Below, piece by piece: positions 18,961-27,405 of a stretch of 64,000 bases of DNA. Every line of letters begins with the position of its first letter. The first letter of the stretch is position 1. The notes under the pieces were generated by a model. It saw nothing but the letters and a program-made list of their open reading frames with translations. It did no database searches and was not told the origin of the DNA. This stretch comes from Pannonibacter indicus (GTDB lineage: Bacteria > Pseudomonadota > Alphaproteobacteria > Rhizobiales > Stappiaceae). The stretch covers positions 62,001-126,000 of the forward strand of contig NZ_LIPT01000006.1 in the NCBI RefSeq assembly GCF_001418225.1, given 5' to 3'. The position numbers were made by a program, and so were the translations under genes.

Positions 18961-19569
18961 ATGATCGTGTTAAAACCCGGCGCATTGGGAGTGAAGTCTG
19001 CGGTGAGTCAGGCGCAGTATTTTTCAGAACTGATCGAGAGGGTCGCCGCAACGCAGGATAAGGCTGCGTTCATCGAATTATTCGATCACTTCGCGCCGCG
19101 CATCAAAGGCTACCTGATGCAGCAGGGCACCGACAGCGCCAGCGCCGAGGAACTGGCGCAGGAGGTGATGGTCATCCTGTGGCGCAAGGCCGCCCTTTTC
19201 GACAAGAGCAAGGCCTCTGCCAGCACCTGGCTGTTCCGCATTGCCCGCAACCGGCGCATCGACTCCCTCCGCCGCCTGAAGAACGGCGATCTGGATGCGG
19301 AAGATCCCGCCCTGCAGCCCTCCGCGCCGGAAGATCCAGATGTCATTCTCGACACAGGATTGCGGGAGGAGCGCATCCGCGCAGCTCTCGATGAGCTTCC
19401 CGAGGCTCAGCGGGAGGTGGTGCGCCAGGCCTTTTTCCTCGGGCTGTCCCACAACGAGATCGCCGAAAGCACCGGCCTGCCGCTCGGCACCGTCAAATCC
19501 CGCATCCGCCTTGCCTTCGCCCGCCTGCGGCAGGTGCTGGAGGCAGATGCGGCGGTCGACACCGACTGA
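18961..19569 (+). CDS. ECF-type RNA polymerase sigma factor, RpoE-like
   Basis: This 202-residue protein has the two core ECF regions. Region 2 is AAFIELFDHFAPRIKGYLMQ through LFRIARNRRIDSLRRL, and region 4 is LDELPEAQREVVRQAFFLG through GLPLGTVKSRIRLAFARLR. Region 2 resembles RpoE of Rhodobacter sphaeroides, which pairs with the zinc anti-sigma ChrR, but no anti-sigma gene is adjacent: the downstream gene is a convergent RNA methyltransferase. ATG 18961 is used; GTG at 18991 or 19003 would remove a non-conserved leader and is possible. Function and inducing signal are unknown. Confidence 0.92.
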   Translation: MIVLKPGALGVKSAVSQAQYFSELIERVAATQDKAAFIELFDHFAPRIKGYLMQQGTDSASAEELAQEVMVILWRKAALFDKSKASASTWLFRIARNRRIDSLRRLKNGDLDAEDPALQPSAPEDPDVILDTGLREERIRAALDELPEAQREVVRQAFFLGLSHNEIAESTGLPLGTVKSRIRLAFARLRQVLEADAAVDTD

Positions 19570-19627
19570 ACACGGCTGATGATGCTGGCGCATCATGCCT
19601 GGAAATTGCTCAAGGGCCGCACGGCTT

Positions 19628-19666
19628 CATCAGCCTCCGGTGAACCAGAGTCACCGGAAGCTGATG
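19628..19666. terminator. Hairpin between convergent genes
   Basis: Arms 19628-19642 and 19652-19666 pair at 14 of 15 positions with a nine-base loop. The hairpin abuts the stop codon of the reverse-strand methyltransferase and lies 58 bases after the sigma factor stop. There is no T-run on either side. Confidence 0.55.
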
Positions 19667-20218
19667 TCAGTCGTCCCAGCCCGGAATCTGCCGCCCCTGC
19701 CGCATGATGGGCCCGCCATGGCGGTGCGGGATCTTGTCCTGCTTCGGCCCGCCGGCTGTCACCGGCCTGTCAGCATAGCGGCCCAGCGCCCGGTGCCGGT
19801 CATAGAGCACGATGGCCCCGGCGGTGGCGACGTTGATGCAGAACTTGGCCGGGATCTTCACCACATGGTCGCAGCGCGCCAGCATGGCGGAGGACAGGGA
19901 GCCGCGCTCTGGCCCCAGTACATAGGCAGCGCGCAGCGGGTGCATGAAGCTCGGCAGATCGATGGCCTCGTCCGTCAGCTCGATGCCGACAAGCTGGCAA
20001 CCCGCGGGCAGATCCATCGTGTCCACGGTGTCCCATTCGAACAGCGGCAGATGATCCGGGCTCTTGGAGGTGTCGGAGCGCGGCGCCCGGCGGATGGCAG
20101 GCCCAGCATCCACGGTGAAGAAGAAGCTCGCCCCGAAGGCATGCGCCGAGCGCATCAGGTTGCCAAGGTTCATCCGCTTGGACAGGCCCTCAGCCCCCAC
20201 ACCGAAATAGCCGCGCAT
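19667..20218 (-). CDS. SpoU/TrmH family RNA 2'-O-methyltransferase
   Basis: This SPOUT-fold enzyme of 183 residues should 2'-O-methylate a ribose in tRNA or rRNA. The three SpoU motifs are present: MNLGNLMRSAHAFGA, YVLGPERGSLS and KIPAKFCINVATAGAIVLYD, which form the knotted SAM site. Start ATG 20218 (MRGYFGVGAEG) sits just before motif 1, behind GGAAG; ATG 20257 is possible. The C-terminal tail is rich in Arg and Gly. The exact target nucleotide is not deducible. Confidence 0.9.
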   Translation of the reverse strand: MRGYFGVGAEGLSKRMNLGNLMRSAHAFGASFFFTVDAGPAIRRAPRSDTSKSPDHLPLFEWDTVDTMDLPAGCQLVGIELTDEAIDLPSFMHPLRAAYVLGPERGSLSSAMLARCDHVVKIPAKFCINVATAGAIVLYDRHRALGRYADRPVTAGGPKQDKIPHRHGGPIMRQGRQIPGWDD

Positions 20219-20413
20219 CTTCCACTTCCCTCTTCCGTCATTCCTGCAGAGGCTCATAGACGCTGGGGCTGCCCGCCTCAACCCGTCAACGCGCATCTGC
20301 GTTCATGGGTCCCCGCTGCGCAGCGCGTTCCGTGACGAGATTTCCCTTGCAGTGCAGCACTGCGGACCGCAGATTAACCATGGTTCACAACATGTGTGGA
20401 GCGGGGGCCCTGC

Positions 20414-21388
20414 GTGAAAGCCATCCTTTGTCATACCTACGGTCCGGCTTCATCGCTGACCGTTGAAGATCTGCCTGTGCCGCCAGTTGGTCCGGGTGAA
20501 GTGCTGGTCCGCGTCAAAGCCTGCGCGCTGAACTTCTTCGACACGCTGATCATTCAGGGCAAATACCAGCTGCAGCCGGAAATGCCCTTCTCCCCCAGCG
20601 CCGAATTTGCAGGCATCGTGGAGCGCACCGGCGAGGGCGTGGAACGCCTGCGCCCGGGCGACAAGGTCATCGGCTACATCCGCTTCGGCGCGGCGCGGGA
20701 ACTGGTGGTGGCCAGCGAGGATGACCTCATCCCCATGCCCGAAGGGATTTCCTTCGAGGAAGCTGCCGGGGTTTCCGTCACCTATGGCACCACGCTGCAC
20801 GCCTTCCGCGACAGGGCAAAGCTCCAGGAAGGCGAAACCGTGGCGGTGCTGGGCGCTTCCGGCGGCGTTGGGCAGGCTGCGGTGGAGATCGCCTCCCTGA
20901 TGGGCGCACGCGTCATCGCCTGCGCCTCCTCGGAAGAAAAGCTCAGCCGCGCCCGCCAGCTCGGCGCAGTGCTGACCATCAATTACGAGAAAGAGAACCT
21001 GAAGGCGCGGATCAAGGAGCTGACGGATGGCGCCGGGGCCGATGTGGTTTATGATCCGGTGGGCGGTGATCTGGCCGAGCAGGCGCTGCGGGCCACCGGC
21101 TGGGAAGGCCGCTATCTGGTCATCGGCTTTGCGGCAGGCCAGATCCCGAAGATCCCGCTCAATCTGGTGATGCTGAAGGGCTGTGATGTCCTCGGCGTCT
21201 TCTGGGGCGAATCGATCATCCGCGACCCCGAGGGCCACTGGGCCAACATGAGCCAGATTCTCGACTGGGTGCGCCAGGGCCGGTTGAAGCCGCAGATCCA
21301 CGCGGTCTACCCGCTGGAGGAGGCCGCAAAGGCCATCCAGGAGATCGCAGACCGCAAGGTCATGGGCAAAGTGATCCTGACGCCCTGA
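20414..21388 (+). CDS. NADPH:quinone oxidoreductase family protein (zinc-free MDR)
   Basis: This 324-residue medium-chain reductase has the N-terminal GroES-like fold and a C-terminal NADPH Rossmann domain with VLGASGGVGQAAVEIA. It lacks the zinc-binding cysteines and histidines of alcohol dehydrogenases, as in quinone reductases and enoyl reductases. ATG is absent; GTG 20414 (MKAILCHTYGPA) matches the family beginning, and GTG 20396 is less likely. The typical substrate is an enone or quinone, not known here. Confidence 0.92.
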   Translation: MKAILCHTYGPASSLTVEDLPVPPVGPGEVLVRVKACALNFFDTLIIQGKYQLQPEMPFSPSAEFAGIVERTGEGVERLRPGDKVIGYIRFGAARELVVASEDDLIPMPEGISFEEAAGVSVTYGTTLHAFRDRAKLQEGETVAVLGASGGVGQAAVEIASLMGARVIACASSEEKLSRARQLGAVLTINYEKENLKARIKELTDGAGADVVYDPVGGDLAEQALRATGWEGRYLVIGFAAGQIPKIPLNLVMLKGCDVLGVFWGESIIRDPEGHWANMSQILDWVRQGRLKPQIHAVYPLEEAAKAIQEIADRKVMGKVILTP

Positions 21389-21433
21389 CAGGGCTGCCAA
21401 GGCTCTTCGCCCGTCTGCCGTTTGAAACGAAAA

Positions 21434-21458
21434 GAGCCCGGGCGTGAGACCCGGGCTC
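21434..21458 (-). terminator. Intrinsic terminator of the phytase-like gene
   Basis: A nine-base perfect stem, GAGCCCGGG (21434-21442) with CCCGGGCTC (21450-21458), is followed on the reverse strand by TTTTCGTTTC. It begins 25 bases beyond the reverse gene's stop. It may also serve the convergent quinone reductase gene. Confidence 0.75.
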
Positions 21459-21482
21459 CGGTCTTGGCATCTGCGGAAGAGA

Positions 21483-23696
21483 TCAGTTCAGCTTGTCCAC
21501 CGAACCAAGGGTGAAGATCTGGGTTTCACCCGGCGCATCGTCGACGCCGTCGTTGTCGGTGACGAGGATCATCCGGCCATCGGCGGTGACGGTAAAGCCT
21601 TCCGGCTTGTCGAGCAGCCAGCCCTTGGACGAGGCCAGCGCCGGGATCAGATCCAGCTTCACGGTCTTTTCCACCACCGGCAGGGTGCCGCCGAGGGCAA
21701 CCGGCTCGATGCCGGCAAGATCGATCACAGTGATCTGCTTGATGGCAGCAAATTCACCCCCCTGATTGTCACGCTCCAGCACGGCGAAGCGCTCGCCGCC
21801 CAGATGGGTGATTTCGGACAGGCCAACCCAGCCGCCGGCAGAGCTCTTCGGCTTGTCGAGCGGATAGTGGACGAAGCCCCAGGATTTGTCCGCCGGGTCG
21901 TAGATGCCCAGCTTGACGAGGCCCTTGGCATCATCGCCCCACTCGCGCTGGATCGCCGTCACGACCAGCGTCTTGCCGCCGCGCTCGAATTCGGCAACGC
22001 CCTCAAAGCCGAAACGCCTGGACTGGGCAACGAGAGCTTCCGGCAGGCTGATTTCTTCCGTCACCTTGCCGTTGGCATCGGCCTTGACCAGGAGATGCGG
22101 CACGCCTTCCTTCTCCGGATTGCCTTCGCTGACAAGCCAGAAACCACCATCCTTAGCCAGCGAAATACCTTCCATGTCGAACTTCTTCGGCGAGCCGCCG
22201 GTGATGTTCACATAGGACGTGATCTCCACCGGGCTCATCGACAGATCGAGCGTGTAGATGCGGGCCTTGTCATAGAAGCTGTCCGAAACCGCATAGAGCT
22301 TGTTCGGATTGCTCTTGTCAGCCGCAAGGCCCGAGAGCGCACCCCAGCCGATCGGAGCACCGGTTTCCGGATCAAAGGCGGAGGTCAGCACCGGATAGGC
22401 CGGCTTGTCTGCGCCAAATTCATAGATGCTAACCTGCGAGCGCAGGCCATCTTCGGCGCTGTCCGCTTCGTTGGCGACGACAAACAGATTGCGGGACGGA
22501 ATGACCAGCACGCCCTCCGGCGCCACATGGGTGGGCAGCATCTGCAGGAATTGCGGCTCGCCGCCCGTGTCCTTGAACACCGACACCATGTTGGCGCGCT
22601 CGGAGTTCACGAAAATGAGCTTCTGGCCGCCGAATTCACCAACGGTCACACCTTCCGGCTCCGTGCCCTTCTTGGAGGCGCGCTTGGCCGGATAGTGGCC
22701 GGTCATCATGGCGATGTGCTCAAGCTTGTTGCCGCTGTCGTAGAGCACTTCACCCTTGGTGTTCCAGATGGTGAAGCCGCGCGAGCCGCCTTCATAGTCG
22801 CCTTCGTTGGCGGTGATGAAGCGGTCATTGCCGAGCCAGGCCACGGCATCGGGCTCGCGCTTGACGTTCTCGGTGTTGCCCGAGGCGTCGGAGCTGGCGC
22901 CCTTGGCGACCGGAACAGCTTCCGCGCTGGCGGTACCGGCGGAGAAATGTGCCGTCACCGTGCCGGAGGCAAGATCGATGAGGACCAGATGGTTGTTTTC
23001 CTGCAGTGTCAGGACCGCGACGTTGTCTTCGTTGATCGAGACGAATTCCGGCTCCGGATCCTCCGGTGCGATCTCGGCAAGACCGGTCACGTCAACGATG
23101 CGGGCCGCCTCGCAATTGACGGGCATGCCATCGGCATCCAGATCGAAGATGGCGACATGGCCGGCGGGAAGCTGCGGCAGCTTGCCTTCGTTCAACTCTT
23201 CATCGCGCTCGTTCTCGATGGCAACGGCCAGGAACTTGCCATCCGGCGAAATGGCGACCGAATCCGGCTGGCCCTTCACGTCGCAGGTGGCGGCGATGGA
23301 CTTGTCCGCAAGGCTGATCACCGCCAGATGGCCCGACGGCTCGGTGTAGTTCGGGCTGGTGTTGACACCGGCGAGGATGAACTTCTGCGCCGCCGTCACC
23401 GAAGTGGGCTCACCGCCCATGGCGATGCGGCCCGCCGGCTTCGGCTCGGCCGGATTGGCGATGTCAACGAAGACCACGGCTTCACCGGGGCTGTCGGAAA
23501 AAACCAGCGTCTGGCCATCCTTCGTCGCGGTGATGATCTCGGCAGAGGTCTGCGCCGCAGGATCAACGCCTTCGGCCAGCGTCTTGTAGACAGGCATGGT
23601 GGCGATGCGGGTGAAATAGGTGTCGGCAGCAAATGCCTGTGAAACCGCGGCCAGAACGGAAAAACCAGCCAGAAGCTGGCTGCGCAGAGAAATCAT
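21483..23696 (-). CDS. Secreted protein with beta-propeller and phytase-like esterase domain
   Basis: This 737-residue protein has a signal peptide (MISLRSQLLAGFSVLAAVSQ, cut near AFA) and two parts. Residues about 30-420 resemble a beta-propeller of the alkaline-phosphatase-like or choice-of-anchor-I kind, with repeats such as SGHLAVISLADKSIA and SVAISPDGKFLAVAIENE. Residues about 430-737 look like the esterase-like activity of phytase family: GALSGLAADKSNPNKLYAVSD, FDMEGISLAKDGGFWLVSEG, RFGFEGVAEF and a C-terminal LDKPEGFTVTADG. ATG 23696 follows GGGGGG. The substrate is unknown; phosphate ester hydrolysis is only suggested by family name. Confidence 0.85.
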   Translation of the reverse strand: MISLRSQLLAGFSVLAAVSQAFAADTYFTRIATMPVYKTLAEGVDPAAQTSAEIITATKDGQTLVFSDSPGEAVVFVDIANPAEPKPAGRIAMGGEPTSVTAAQKFILAGVNTSPNYTEPSGHLAVISLADKSIAATCDVKGQPDSVAISPDGKFLAVAIENERDEELNEGKLPQLPAGHVAIFDLDADGMPVNCEAARIVDVTGLAEIAPEDPEPEFVSINEDNVAVLTLQENNHLVLIDLASGTVTAHFSAGTASAEAVPVAKGASSDASGNTENVKREPDAVAWLGNDRFITANEGDYEGGSRGFTIWNTKGEVLYDSGNKLEHIAMMTGHYPAKRASKKGTEPEGVTVGEFGGQKLIFVNSERANMVSVFKDTGGEPQFLQMLPTHVAPEGVLVIPSRNLFVVANEADSAEDGLRSQVSIYEFGADKPAYPVLTSAFDPETGAPIGWGALSGLAADKSNPNKLYAVSDSFYDKARIYTLDLSMSPVEITSYVNITGGSPKKFDMEGISLAKDGGFWLVSEGNPEKEGVPHLLVKADANGKVTEEISLPEALVAQSRRFGFEGVAEFERGGKTLVVTAIQREWGDDAKGLVKLGIYDPADKSWGFVHYPLDKPKSSAGGWVGLSEITHLGGERFAVLERDNQGGEFAAIKQITVIDLAGIEPVALGGTLPVVEKTVKLDLIPALASSKGWLLDKPEGFTVTADGRMILVTDNDGVDDAPGETQIFTLGSVDKLN

Positions 23697-23981
23697 GATG
23701 CCCCCCGAAGCGGGATGTTTGGTTGAAAGACGGGGCACGCTAGGCAGCACAGACGAAGCTGCGGTGACAGAGCGATGAAGCTTTTGTGACGCAGACCCCG
23801 GAACTGCGGCAGTTGCGCCACAGCCCGCAAGGCTCGGGGTGTCAGACTGCAGATAAATTCTGGACAGAAGCCCCCCGCCGGGTTTCTACTAAGGTACTCC
23901 TTGCGGATGGCTCAACATCCGCTGGCTGGCCACTTGAGTGCCGCCAGCCATTCCCACGCTCTCCTTTTGCGGACACCCAGC

Positions 23982-25181
23982 ATGACACGCGGCTTCTTGC
24001 GCCTTGCCCTTGTGCTTGGCCTGCTTTCCTGCATTGGCCCCTTTGCGGTCGATCTCTATCTGCCGGCCCTGCCGCAGATCACGGCTGGCCTTGGCACGAC
24101 CGCCAGCGCTGCTCAGATGACGTTTACCGCCTATTTCCTCGCCTTTGGCCTTGCCCAGCTGATCTATGGACCGATGGCAGATTGGCTGGGCCGCAAGCCG
24201 CCGGTCTATGCAGGCCTTGCCGTGTTCATCGCCGGATCCGCCATCTGTGCACTGTCTGCGGATATCAACTGGCTTGTCTTTGGCCGCTTCGTGCAGGCCT
24301 TGGGCGCGGCATCTGTCATGGTCATTCCGCGCGCCATCGTGCGCGACATGCACACCGGCACAGAAGCTACTCGATTGATGGCGCTGGTGATGCTGGTGAT
24401 CAGCATCTCGCCGATGCTGGCACCGCTCACCGGCTCAGCCATCATTGCGGTGGGGAGCTGGCGCTTCCTGTTCGTGGCCCTTGGCCTTGCCGCAGCACTG
24501 GCCATGGCCCTCACCGCCTGGCAGCTGCCCGAAACCCTGCCGCCGGAGCGGCGCATGCCGCTGCGGCTGAAAGCCATTTTCGGAGGCTGCCTTGACCTGA
24601 TTCGCGATGCCCGCTTCCTCGGGCTGACGATGACAGGCGGCTTCGGCATGGCGAGTTTCTTCGTCTTCATCGGCGCGGCCTCGTTTGTCTACACCGGCCA
24701 CTATGGCATGAGCCCGGTGGGCTTCAGCCTTGCCTTCGCGCTGAATGCTATCGGCTTTTTCGGCACGTCGCAGCTCGCGGCTGGGCTCGGGCGCAAGCAT
24801 GGCATGGCGCGCGTCGCCTTTCTGGCCGTCACTGGCTTTGCCCTTTGCAACGGGGTGCTGGTGACGCTGGTGGCCTTCGGCTTCGATGCTCTTGCCGTGG
24901 TGATGGTGCTGCTCTTCCTCGGCAATGCCTGCCTTGGTCTCGTCATTGCCCCCACCATGGTGATGGCGCTGGACGATCACGGCGAGAACGCAGGCCTTGC
25001 CTCGTCCCTCGGCGGCACGCTGCAGATGCTGGCTGGCGCCCTGATGCTGGTGCTGGCCAGCCCGTTCTTCGACGGAAGCGTGCTGCCCATGGTGGGCGCC
25101 ATCGCCGCCTGTGCGGCCTGCGCCTTCATCGTCGCTGTCCCCACGCTGGGGCGGAACCGGACCGCACCGCTCCACCCCTGA
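23982..25181 (+). CDS. Bcr/CflA family multidrug efflux MFS transporter
   Basis: This 399-residue transporter has 12 predicted membrane segments and the Bcr/CflA motif set: FAVDLYLPALPQI at the start of TM1, GPMADWLGRKPP in the cytoplasmic loop between TM2 and TM3 (motif A), and a later ISPMLAPLTGSAI. It should export drugs or small metabolites by proton antiport. ATG 23982 is chosen at the family N terminus; the frame is open 27 codons upstream. The specific substrate is unknown. Confidence 0.93.
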   Translation: MTRGFLRLALVLGLLSCIGPFAVDLYLPALPQITAGLGTTASAAQMTFTAYFLAFGLAQLIYGPMADWLGRKPPVYAGLAVFIAGSAICALSADINWLVFGRFVQALGAASVMVIPRAIVRDMHTGTEATRLMALVMLVISISPMLAPLTGSAIIAVGSWRFLFVALGLAAALAMALTAWQLPETLPPERRMPLRLKAIFGGCLDLIRDARFLGLTMTGGFGMASFFVFIGAASFVYTGHYGMSPVGFSLAFALNAIGFFGTSQLAAGLGRKHGMARVAFLAVTGFALCNGVLVTLVAFGFDALAVVMVLLFLGNACLGLVIAPTMVMALDDHGENAGLASSLGGTLQMLAGALMLVLASPFFDGSVLPMVGAIAACAACAFIVAVPTLGRNRTAPLHP

Positions 25182-25514
25182 GGTGGAGCGGCCTCCAGCC
25201 AATCAAACATTGACAACAGCCGCAATTCCCGCCAAAAGCGTGGCCGGTCCTGCCGTTAGAGAGTGTGGATTGAGACGATGATGTTCCGGCTTGCTGCCGC
25301 AGACATGGGCATTGAGGCGATGGCTCCGGCCAGCGCTGCTGCCGCTCGTCTTATGACCACCGCAGCCAAACTCACTAAAACCACCGCTAAAACCACCGTT
25401 TGACGGTGCCTCTCGTCCCGCGCTCCCCCGGGATGGGCGGGCGCCGGAGAGCCGGGCAGGTGCCGCGTGTGCGGACCCGCCGGGCAAGCGGGGAGACGGA
25501 TGAGAGAGGAATTC
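25182..25514. other. 333-base gap before asd
   Basis: This gap has one short reading frame, 25278-25403, described separately as a candidate leader peptide. A TTGACA at 25210-25215 could be a -35 element, but no matching -10 hexamer is visible at the usual spacing. The remainder, 25404-25514, is very GC-rich and has potential to fold. Confidence 0.5.
25278..25403 (+). CDS. Candidate Thr/Lys-rich leader peptide upstream of asd
   Basis: A 41-codon frame starts with ATGATG and ends TGA, 111 bases before asd. The last 15 codons encode TTAAKLTKTTAKTTV, with seven Thr and three Lys. Thr and Lys are both end products of the pathway in which asd acts, which is the composition expected of an attenuation or translation-coupling leader. 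Just after its stop, CCTCTC (25409-25414) is complementary to GAGAGG (25504-25509), the ribosome site of asd. No T-run terminator is seen. Translation and regulation are inference. Confidence 0.5.
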   Translation: MMFRLAAADMGIEAMAPASAAAARLMTTAAKLTKTTAKTTV

Positions 25515-26549
25515 ATGGGCTACAAGATCGCCATTGTTGGTGCCACGGGCAATGTGGGCCGCGAAATGCTGGACATTCTGGCCGAGCGCGGCTTCCCGGC
25601 GGCTGAAGTCGTGCCGCTGGCCTCGCGCCGGTCGCAGGGCACCGAAGTCTCCTTCGGCGACAAGACGCTGAAGGTACAGGCGCTGGAAAACTATGATTTC
25701 TCCGACACCGATATCTGCCTGATGTCCGCCGGCGGCAGCGTTGCCAAGGAATGGGCTCCGAAGATCGGCGCACAGGGCTGCGTCGTCATCGATAACTCCT
25801 CCGCCTGGCGCTACGACGCGGACGTGCCGCTGATCGTGCCGGAAGTGAATGCCGACGCAGTTGCCGGCTTTTCCAAGAAGAACATCATCGCCAACCCGAA
25901 CTGTTCCACCGCGCAGCTCGTCGTGGCGCTGAAGCCGCTGCATGACGCGGCCACCATCAAGCGCGTCGTCATCTCCACCTACCAGTCCGTTTCGGGCGCC
26001 GGCAAGGAGGCGATGGAAGAGCTGTTCAACCAGACCCGCGCCATCTTCGTGAATGATCCGGTCGAGAACCAGAAGTTCACCAAGCGCATCGCCTTCAACG
26101 TCATCCCGCACATCGACGTGTTCATGGAAGACGGCTACACGAAGGAAGAGTGGAAGGTTCTGGCCGAGACCAAGAAGATCCTTGATCCGAAGATCAAGGT
26201 CACCTGCACCGCCGTGCGCGTGCCGGTGTTCATCAGCCACTCGGAAAGCGTCAACATCGAGTTCGAGAAGCCGATCTCGGCCGATGAAGCGCGCGATATC
26301 CTGCGCGAGGCGCCGGGCTGCCTTGTCATCGACAAGCGCGAGGACGGCGGCTACATCACGCCTCACGAGACCGCCGGTGAAGACGCCACCTACATCTCGC
26401 GCATCCGCGAGGATGCCACGGTGGAGAACGGCCTCAACATCTGGGTCGTGGCCGACAACCTGCGCAAGGGTGCAGCCCTCAACGCCGTGCAGATCGCCGA
26501 AGTTCTGGTGAACCGCGGCCTGATCAAGCCGAAGAAGCAGGCCGCCTGA
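25515..26549 (+). CDS. asd: Aspartate-semialdehyde dehydrogenase
   Basis: Asd reduces aspartyl phosphate to aspartate semialdehyde, the branch-point for lysine, diaminopimelate, threonine and methionine. The 344-residue protein begins YKIAIVGATGNVGREML (NADP-binding). The catalytic Cys lies in NPNCSTAQLVVAL; the later segment RVPVFISHSESVNIEF supplies substrate-binding residues. An AGAGAGGA ribosome site is five bases before ATG 25515. The gene is monocistronic by position, ending at a clear terminator, and is preceded by a candidate Thr/Lys leader. Confidence 0.97.
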   Translation: MGYKIAIVGATGNVGREMLDILAERGFPAAEVVPLASRRSQGTEVSFGDKTLKVQALENYDFSDTDICLMSAGGSVAKEWAPKIGAQGCVVIDNSSAWRYDADVPLIVPEVNADAVAGFSKKNIIANPNCSTAQLVVALKPLHDAATIKRVVISTYQSVSGAGKEAMEELFNQTRAIFVNDPVENQKFTKRIAFNVIPHIDVFMEDGYTKEEWKVLAETKKILDPKIKVTCTAVRVPVFISHSESVNIEFEKPISADEARDILREAPGCLVIDKREDGGYITPHETAGEDATYISRIREDATVENGLNIWVVADNLRKGAALNAVQIAEVLVNRGLIKPKKQAA

Positions 26550-26578
26550 TCCTTCTGCACTGAACAGAGCCCGTCAGC

Positions 26579-26609
26579 AAAAGCCCCGGATTGAACCTCC
26601 GGGGCTTTT
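26579..26609 (+). terminator. asd intrinsic terminator
   Basis: A 12-base perfect stem, AAAAGCCCCGGA (26579-26590) with TCCGGGGCTTTT (26598-26609), has its T-run within the end of the stem and starts 29 bases after the asd stop. Confidence 0.92.
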
Positions 26610-26680
26610 CAGCTTTAACATGCCCGCCAGAACAGAACGCCGCGCGCCGGACAGGCAGCCTGCGGCCATGGAGGAAACAG

Positions 26681-27394
26681 ATGAGGGGCATCTTGGGCGC
26701 AGCCGCTAGAGGCCATGCCGCCACGCGCTTTTCGGACCAGCTGGTGCAGGCCGCCGGAGCGAACTGGACCGCTGCCACCGAACATCCCTTCACCCATGCC
26801 ATCGGCAGCGGCACCATGCCCCGGGACGCCTATGTGCGCTATCTCATCGAGGACTATACGTTCATCACGGATCTGGCTTCCGTGATCGGCTATCTGGTGG
26901 CCAAGGCCCCGGACATGGCGGCAAAGCGCCCGTTCGCGGCGTTTCTGGCGCTGCTGACCTCCAACGAGAACGACTATTTCATCCGCTCCTTTGCAGCGCT
27001 CGATGTGGCGCCGGAGGTCTATCTTGAGGCCGCACAGGGGCCTGTGACCCGTGCCTTCGCCAGCCTGCTGCTGGAGGCGGCCGAGGCAAGCTACGAGGAA
27101 GGGCTTGCCTGCCTGCTCTGCGCCGAATGGGTCTATCTGACCTGGGGCGAACGAGAGGCCCGAAAGCCGCGCCCGGCCGATTTCTGGCTGGCCGAATGGA
27201 TTGATCTGCACGCCGGTCCCGGCTTCGAGGGCTTCGTCTCGTTCCTGCGCGACGAGATGGACCGGACTGCCGCCCGCCTTACGGAAACTGAGAGAAACCG
27301 GGCCATGGAGCGGTTTGTGCACATGTGCGCACTGGAAAAATCCTTCTTCGACGCGGCCTGGAACGGCCCAGCAGGAGCGGCCCAACCGGCCTGA
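26681..27394 (+). CDS. TenA family protein (thiamine salvage aminopyrimidine hydrolase type)
   Basis: This 237-residue all-helical protein belongs to the TenA/thiaminase II family, which hydrolyses thiamine breakdown products for salvage. Indicators are HPFTHAIGSGTMPRDAYVRYLIEDY and, near the end, HMCALEKSFFDAAW. At the position of the catalytic Cys (LPCYW in Bacillus subtilis TenA) it has LLCAEW, so the Cys is displaced by Ala and a Glu sits beside Trp, as in the TenA_E subgroup. ATG 26681 follows GGAGGAAACAG. It precedes an EamA transporter. Confidence 0.85.
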   Translation: MRGILGAAARGHAATRFSDQLVQAAGANWTAATEHPFTHAIGSGTMPRDAYVRYLIEDYTFITDLASVIGYLVAKAPDMAAKRPFAAFLALLTSNENDYFIRSFAALDVAPEVYLEAAQGPVTRAFASLLLEAAEASYEEGLACLLCAEWVYLTWGEREARKPRPADFWLAEWIDLHAGPGFEGFVSFLRDEMDRTAARLTETERNRAMERFVHMCALEKSFFDAAWNGPAGAAQPA

Positions 27395-27405
27395 CCCCCA
27401 CCATC

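Noticed and set aside
21444-23642. A 732-codon forward frame opposite the phytase-like gene
   Set aside because: It is antisense to a gene with clear signal peptide, family motifs and terminator. Long antisense frames are expected at this GC content.
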